NCBI GenBank assembly: GCA_963735085.1
Contig: CAVTJP010000006.1
Span: 124,001 to 188,000, forward strand
Reading direction: 5' to 3'
Origin: DATJGR01 sp963735085
Lineage (GTDB): Bacteria; Pseudomonadota; Gammaproteobacteria; Pseudomonadales; Azotimanducaceae
DNA: 64,000 bases
Positions 59,935-64,000 of the stretch are shown here, one piece after another. Each line of letters begins with the position of its first letter. Position 1 is the first letter of the stretch. The notes under the pieces were generated by a model that was not told the DNA's origin, made no database searches, and worked only from the letters and a program-made list of their open reading frames with translations. The position numbers and the translations under genes were made by a program.

Positions 59935-61010
59935 CTAGGTGAATCGCCCAGCCACTTCAGCACGCGACGTTCTGTTGGTACCGCGGCGCCATCCTCCGCG
60001 GGGGCCAACCGGCCGTCCAGCGCAAACAGATCGTGCAACCGATCCCACGATGCGTGCGTCGTCAGGCTCAGCAGGACCTCTCCGGGTCGCACCACTTCGA
60101 CCTGCACCGCATCGACGTAATCCAGGCCATCGAGATACTGCATCAGCGCCCCATATTGCGAGACGTCGGCGATGCCGTCGATCTGCAACTGAAGCCGCTG
60201 CTGCGTCGCACCGGTAACAGCGTAGCGCGCGACCAGGCGGTCAACGACTGCATCGACAATCGCTGCGGCCGCCGCGGCAGTGTTCGGTGAAACGAAATGA
60301 AAATGCTGCTGATCGGCGTGTTCGACCAGTTGCCAATCCCCGACCCATGAATCGTCCGCCGCGTGGTTGAGGCTACCGACGAGTATCTGGTCCGGGGTAT
60401 AGCGCTGGGATGCTTCTTCGAGCGCCGGCGACATGCCACGCGCCACGACATCCGGCGTTACCTCGAGGCGTTCATCGTCATCCAGAGTCGGCAGGACCAA
60501 CGGCAGTCCGCGCGCGCGCGCGCGGGCAAGTATCGCATTCGTCAGCGCACTTCGGTCATTCGTACCAAGCAACGCTCGCCCGCTAGCATCGTTCACCGCA
60601 ACCCATGCAAGCGTCACCGGTCTGTTCGAACTCCACAGCGGCAACCCTGCATCGGCAATCAACTTCTGGATGGCGCTTTGACCAAAGCGTACCGACAACG
60701 TCAGAACTTTCGCCGGCAACGCACCACTGACGGGGTTATCGACTTCGCGGTAGCGGAATTCGACGTAGTAGCGCTGCGGTGAGGCGAGCGCAGCCGCGAC
60801 CGCGCCACTTCGGGGGACTTCTTCCAGGCCGCTCACGCGATCCAGTACCACCAGCAGCGCTTGCTCGAACGCGGCGCTGCGGGCGCCGGCTGACTGATCG
60901 GCAACCGCGACGTCCACGTCATACAGCCAATCGCCGATGTCGGCGCGCGCCGGCATCGACATCAACAACAGAGTGAATACCCAGCAGAAAACGACAGCGA
61001 AGCGGCCCAT
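59931..61010 (-). CDS. DUF2066 exported protein
   Basis: 359 residues. Signal peptide of about 23 residues (cleavage near ARAD), then a DUF2066 domain: YDVDVAVADQSAGARSAAFEQALLVVL is the typical opening, with repeats of alpha/beta structure and the end around YVDAVQVEVVRPGEVLLSL. Periplasmic, function unknown; usually found next to purM and hda, as here. It is divergent from purM over 150 bases. It heads the four-gene overlapping chain. Confidence 0.88.
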   Translation of the reverse strand: MGRFAVVFCWVFTLLLMSMPARADIGDWLYDVDVAVADQSAGARSAAFEQALLVVLDRVSGLEEVPRSGAVAAALASPQRYYVEFRYREVDNPVSGALPAKVLTLSVRFGQSAIQKLIADAGLPLWSSNRPVTLAWVAVNDASGRALLGTNDRSALTNAILARARARGLPLVLPTLDDDERLEVTPDVVARGMSPALEEASQRYTPDQILVGSLNHAADDSWVGDWQLVEHADQQHFHFVSPNTAAAAAAIVDAVVDRLVARYAVTGATQQRLQLQIDGIADVSQYGALMQYLDGLDYVDAVQVEVVRPGEVLLSLTTHASWDRLHDLFALDGRLAPAEDGAAVPTERRVLKWLGDSPR

Positions 61011-61160
61011 GCCCCCACCCGATCCGGCCCGACTGGGCGCTACGAGGCACCAGTGTACTGCAATTCAAAAGCGTGCGATTCAAAGCGCCCAAATCAAACG
61101 ACAGGTGGGCGCACCGAGGCTTTGATAGACTGCGTGCTCGGTTGCATCTGGACCACCCGC

Positions 61161-62213
61161 TTGAGCCGCAATTTGACCTATCGCGATGCAGGCGTCGACA
61201 TCGACGGCGGCGATGAACTGATCCGCCGCATAAAACCCGCAGCGTTACGCACGAAACGCCCGGAGATTCTGGGCGGCATTGGAGGCTTTGCGGCACTCGC
61301 GACGCTGCCAAGTCGTTATCGCGAGCCTGTTCTGGTGACCGGTACAGACGGCGTGGGCACGAAATTGAAGCTCGCGATCGACCACAATCGGCACGATGAC
61401 GTGGGACAGGATCTGGTCGCAATGTGCGTCAACGACGTGCTCGTCACGGGCGGTGAGCCATTCCTGTTCCTCGACTACTACGCGTCCTCGCGCCTCGACG
61501 TGGACGTCGCGGAGCGCGTGATCACGGGTATTGCCCGCGCCTGTGAAATGGCCGGCTGCGCGCTGGCCGGTGGAGAAACCGCGGAAATGCCGGGCTTCTA
61601 CGGCCACGGCGATTACGATCTGGCGGGCTTTTGCGTCGGCGTCGTCGAGCGCGACCAGATTATCGACGGCAACGCGATCCGCGCTGGGCACAAACTGATC
61701 GGCCTGGCGTCGAGCGGACCACACTCCAACGGCTACTCACTGATTCGTCGGGTCCTCACGGATCAGGTTCACAAGCCGACCGGCGATCTGCTCGAAGCGC
61801 TGCTGGCACCCACGCGGATCTATGTCCGTGCGGTGCACGCGACCCTGGCAAAGATTCCCATTCACGGAATGTCCCACATCACCGGGGGCGGCATCATCGA
61901 AAACCTGCCGCGTATGTTCGCCGACAGTTCGCTCGCTGCGTTGGTCGATCTGGATAGCTGGCAGCGACCGGTCATATTCGATTGGCTCGCGCAGGCAGGT
62001 AACGTCGTCGAAACCGAGATGCTGCGAACGTTCAATTGCGGAATCGGATTCGTGCTGTGTGTGGCCACGGATGACGTTGCCATCGCGCTGACAACGCTCG
62101 AAGCGGCCGGCGAGAAGGCCACGGTCATCGGTGAAGTCGTCGACGCTCCAGCGCCACAACCGCAGCCCGGTCGGCTCGTGCTGAACGCCGACCGCACCTA
62201 CCGTCTCGGCTAG
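61161..62213 (+). CDS. purM: phosphoribosylformylglycinamidine cyclo-ligase
   Basis: 350 residues; ATP-dependent closing of the imidazole ring (AIR synthase) in purine synthesis. LTYRDAGVDIDGGDELI at the start, GTDGVGTKLKLA, the VNDVLVTGGEPFLFLDYYA segment, GGETAEMPGFY and the GGGIIENLPR loop are all present. TTG at 61161 gives the family N-terminus; the frame extends to ATG 61053 with an unrelated tail. It converges with dcd. PurM is expected to be followed by purN, but here the next gene is dcd on the other strand. Confidence 0.95.
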   Translation: MSRNLTYRDAGVDIDGGDELIRRIKPAALRTKRPEILGGIGGFAALATLPSRYREPVLVTGTDGVGTKLKLAIDHNRHDDVGQDLVAMCVNDVLVTGGEPFLFLDYYASSRLDVDVAERVITGIARACEMAGCALAGGETAEMPGFYGHGDYDLAGFCVGVVERDQIIDGNAIRAGHKLIGLASSGPHSNGYSLIRRVLTDQVHKPTGDLLEALLAPTRIYVRAVHATLAKIPIHGMSHITGGGIIENLPRMFADSSLAALVDLDSWQRPVIFDWLAQAGNVVETEMLRTFNCGIGFVLCVATDDVAIALTTLEAAGEKATVIGEVVDAPAPQPQPGRLVLNADRTYRLG

Positions 62214-62233
62214 CTGCCTCAGCTGACGATTTG

Positions 62234-62800
62234 CTATGGGCGCGGTAACGTGACGCCGCGCTGACCCTGATATTTCCCGCCGCGACCCTTGTACGTCACC
62301 TCGCACGGTTCGTCACCTTGAAAGAACAGCATCTGGGCAACGCCTTCGTTGGCGTAGATCTTCGCCGGTAGATTGGTCGTATTGGAGAATTCGAGGGTGA
62401 CGTGCCCTTCCCATTCCGGTTCCAGCGGCGTCACGTTGACGATGATGCCGCAGCGTGCATACGTTGATTTGCCCACGCACAGTGTCAACACGTCCGCCGG
62501 GATGCGGAAATACTCGACCGTGCGCGCCAACACGAACGAATTCGGGGGAATGATGCAGATGTCGCCGCGGTGATCGACAAAGCTGCGGGCATCAAATGCC
62601 TTCGGATCGATAGTGGCCGAGAAGACATTGGTGAACACTTTGAATTCATCGGCGCAACGAACGTCGTAACCGTAGCTGGACGTGCCGAATGAAATCACCT
62701 TCATGTCGTTCACGGTTCGTACCTGGCCCGGCTCGAACGGTTCAATCATCTTGTGCGCTGCCACCATCGAGCGGATCCATCGATCCGATTTGATGCTCAT
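62234..62800 (-). CDS. dcd: dCTP deaminase
   Basis: 188 residues, trimeric enzyme that makes dUTP from dCTP for thymidylate synthesis. FGTSSYGYDVRCADEFKVF, VDHRGDICIIPPNSFVLART, the catalytic Glu within GHVTLEFSNTT, and GRGGKYQGQRGVTLP are standard; no fused dUTPase activity is indicated. ATG 62800 gives MSIKSDRWIRSM, the family start; the open frame upstream overlaps mrp. The next gene upstream is mrp, 74 bases away, as in many gammaproteobacteria. Confidence 0.96.
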   Translation of the reverse strand: MSIKSDRWIRSMVAAHKMIEPFEPGQVRTVNDMKVISFGTSSYGYDVRCADEFKVFTNVFSATIDPKAFDARSFVDHRGDICIIPPNSFVLARTVEYFRIPADVLTLCVGKSTYARCGIIVNVTPLEPEWEGHVTLEFSNTTNLPAKIYANEGVAQMLFFQGDEPCEVTYKGRGGKYQGQRGVTLPRP

Positions 62801-62874
62801 CGCCGTAATCCCTCGATCTTTGTATGCGCTGTCTATGCGCAATCTATGCTGTATGGGTAGACCCGACGCGCGGT

Positions 62875-63927
62875 TCAGTCGTCGGTCATCGAAATGCGGG
62901 GCGCCGCTGTCGCCGCCCGCGAGACTTGCCAAAGCCGTGCTGCGAGATGCCGCGCACCATCGCGGTAGCAACCCGCGAGCGCTCCGTCAGGATCCGCTGC
63001 AACGGTTGGTCGGCCCGAGTCGGCCTGCTCACGGATCTGCATCGCGAGCGGCAGCGTGGCGAGCAGCACCGTCGCATAGTCGTGCGCGATGCGCTCGCCG
63101 CCACCCGCACCGAAGATGTGACTCTGATGGCCACACTCGGGACAGATGTGCAGGCCCATGTTCTCGACGATGCCCAGCACTGGCACCGTGACCTTGCGGA
63201 ACATTTCGATGCCCTTCGCGGCATCCTGCAGCGCGATATCCTGCGGTGTCGTGACGATGACCGCACCGGCAACCGCGGCGCGCTGCGCCAGGGTCAGTTG
63301 AATGTCGCCCGTACCGGGCGGCATATCGACAACGAGATAATCCAGCCGATCCCAGACCGTCTGATTGAGCATTTGTGTCAGCGCGCTAGACGCCATCGGT
63401 CCGCGCCACACCATTGGCGTGGCTTTCGTCACGAGAAAGCTCATCGACATCGCCTGTAGCCCATGCGCCTTGATCGGTAGAAAGAGCTTCTCGTCCTTCA
63501 CCTCGGGCCGCTGCCCAACCGGCACACCCAACATGATGCCGAGGCTCGGTCCGTAGATGTCGGCATCGAGGATGCCGACCCTGGCTCCTTCCTTCGCGAG
63601 TGCGAGCGCGAGGTTCACCGCCGTCGTCGACTTACCGACGCCCCCTTTACCAGATGCGATGGCCACGATGTTCTTCACGCCACGCAAGGTCTCGCTGACA
63701 CTCAACGCAGGCGCCTCGAAGCCGAGCGATAATGCGACATCGGCCCCAACGGCGTCGCTGAGTCGCTTCGTCAAGTCATCCTTCAGGCCTTCCGCCGGAT
63801 ATCCGAGCACCACATCGATTTCGAGGTGCGCGCCGCGCTGTTCTACGCGCCGAAACACACCCAGCGATTGCCAGGTATCGCCAAGATAGGGGTCTGCGAA
63901 GCGGTCCAGCGCATCGATGTTTGACAT
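62875..63927 (-). CDS. apbC: iron-sulfur cluster carrier ATPase (Mrp/ApbC)
   Basis: 350 residues. A MIP18/DUF59-like domain (about 10-75) precedes a P-loop ATPase of the MinD/Mrp group with deviant Walker A GKGGVGKST, the DADIYGPS segment, MPPGTGDIQLT and the Cys pair CPECGH near residue 263 that bridges a bound 4Fe-4S cluster. It delivers clusters to target enzymes. The upstream 73 bases at the window edge hold no visible gene; in relatives metG is divergent here, which cannot be checked. Confidence 0.95.
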   Translation of the reverse strand: MSNIDALDRFADPYLGDTWQSLGVFRRVEQRGAHLEIDVVLGYPAEGLKDDLTKRLSDAVGADVALSLGFEAPALSVSETLRGVKNIVAIASGKGGVGKSTTAVNLALALAKEGARVGILDADIYGPSLGIMLGVPVGQRPEVKDEKLFLPIKAHGLQAMSMSFLVTKATPMVWRGPMASSALTQMLNQTVWDRLDYLVVDMPPGTGDIQLTLAQRAAVAGAVIVTTPQDIALQDAAKGIEMFRKVTVPVLGIVENMGLHICPECGHQSHIFGAGGGERIAHDYATVLLATLPLAMQIREQADSGRPTVAADPDGALAGCYRDGARHLAARLWQVSRAATAAPRISMTDD

Positions 63928-64000
63928 GGCGTCTGCCGAATCTCGAAAGAGCGCGCATTATAGGTTCGGCCAAGGAAAAACCAAGCGATGATGCAAACGT

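Overview
The window is a GC-rich, gene-dense stretch of chromosome from a gammaproteobacterium. This rests on LapA/LapB next to IhfB, a fused chorismate mutase-prephenate dehydratase, Hda, YciB/YciO, bifunctional MnmC, and the order gyrA-serC-pheA-hisC-tyrA-cmk-rpsA-ihfB, which matches Pseudomonas. The species cannot be named; an uncultured or environmental lineage outside Pseudomonas is likely. I recognise 63 protein genes. No gap exceeds 300 bases, and there is no rRNA, tRNA, CRISPR array, prophage or intact insertion sequence. Many neighbours overlap by 1-4 bases (ATGA, GTGA, TGATG) and several starts are GTG or TTG.

Layout. 1-10300: end of a short-chain dehydrogenase, exonuclease III, a tandem YjbR-domain protein, a small membrane/YbjQ pair, an ornithine/lysine decarboxylase, then a four-gene catabolic-type cluster (amidohydrolase, luciferase-like monooxygenase, carboxylesterase, GMC oxidoreductase) and a DUF2058 gene. 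10321-20014 (minus): YbiT-type ABC-F protein, a PPOX/F420-type flavoprotein with an unknown partner, a small protein, an OmpA-like lipoprotein, a heterodimeric ABC exporter and a two-domain kinase. 20090-27483 (minus): a reduced O-antigen-type locus (4,6-dehydratase, reductase, initiating sugar-phosphate transferase, one glycosyltransferase), ComEA, LapB, LapA and IhfB. 27646-36964 (minus): rpsA, cmk and the aromatic/serine/gyrase operon.

37131-49340: mtaD-ubiG-SDR on plus; rluB-scpB-scpA-trpS-yciO on minus; then yciB, an SH3 envelope protein, pdxJ, a periplasmic cyclophilin, a membrane-anchored cold-shock-domain protein and argS on plus. 49420-57538: a fatty acid desaturase, a sulfurtransferase-mnmC pair, serA, a LysR regulator, and a diiron protein divergent from a TetR regulator. 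57558-63927: an operon of DUF2066, CDP-alcohol phosphatidyltransferase, hda and a Firmicutes-type MurG; then purM, dcd and mrp.

Most of the window is housekeeping. The parts most worth a second look are the Firmicutes-like MurG coupled to hda, the diiron/TetR pair with two matching operators, the membrane-tethered cold-shock protein coupled to argS, the four-gene oxidative cluster, the perfect 58-bp palindrome near 13250, the inverted-repeat element near 400, the reduced O-antigen locus at the ihfB site, and the native Val83 in GyrA. I do not see a clearly new defence, secretion or mobile system.
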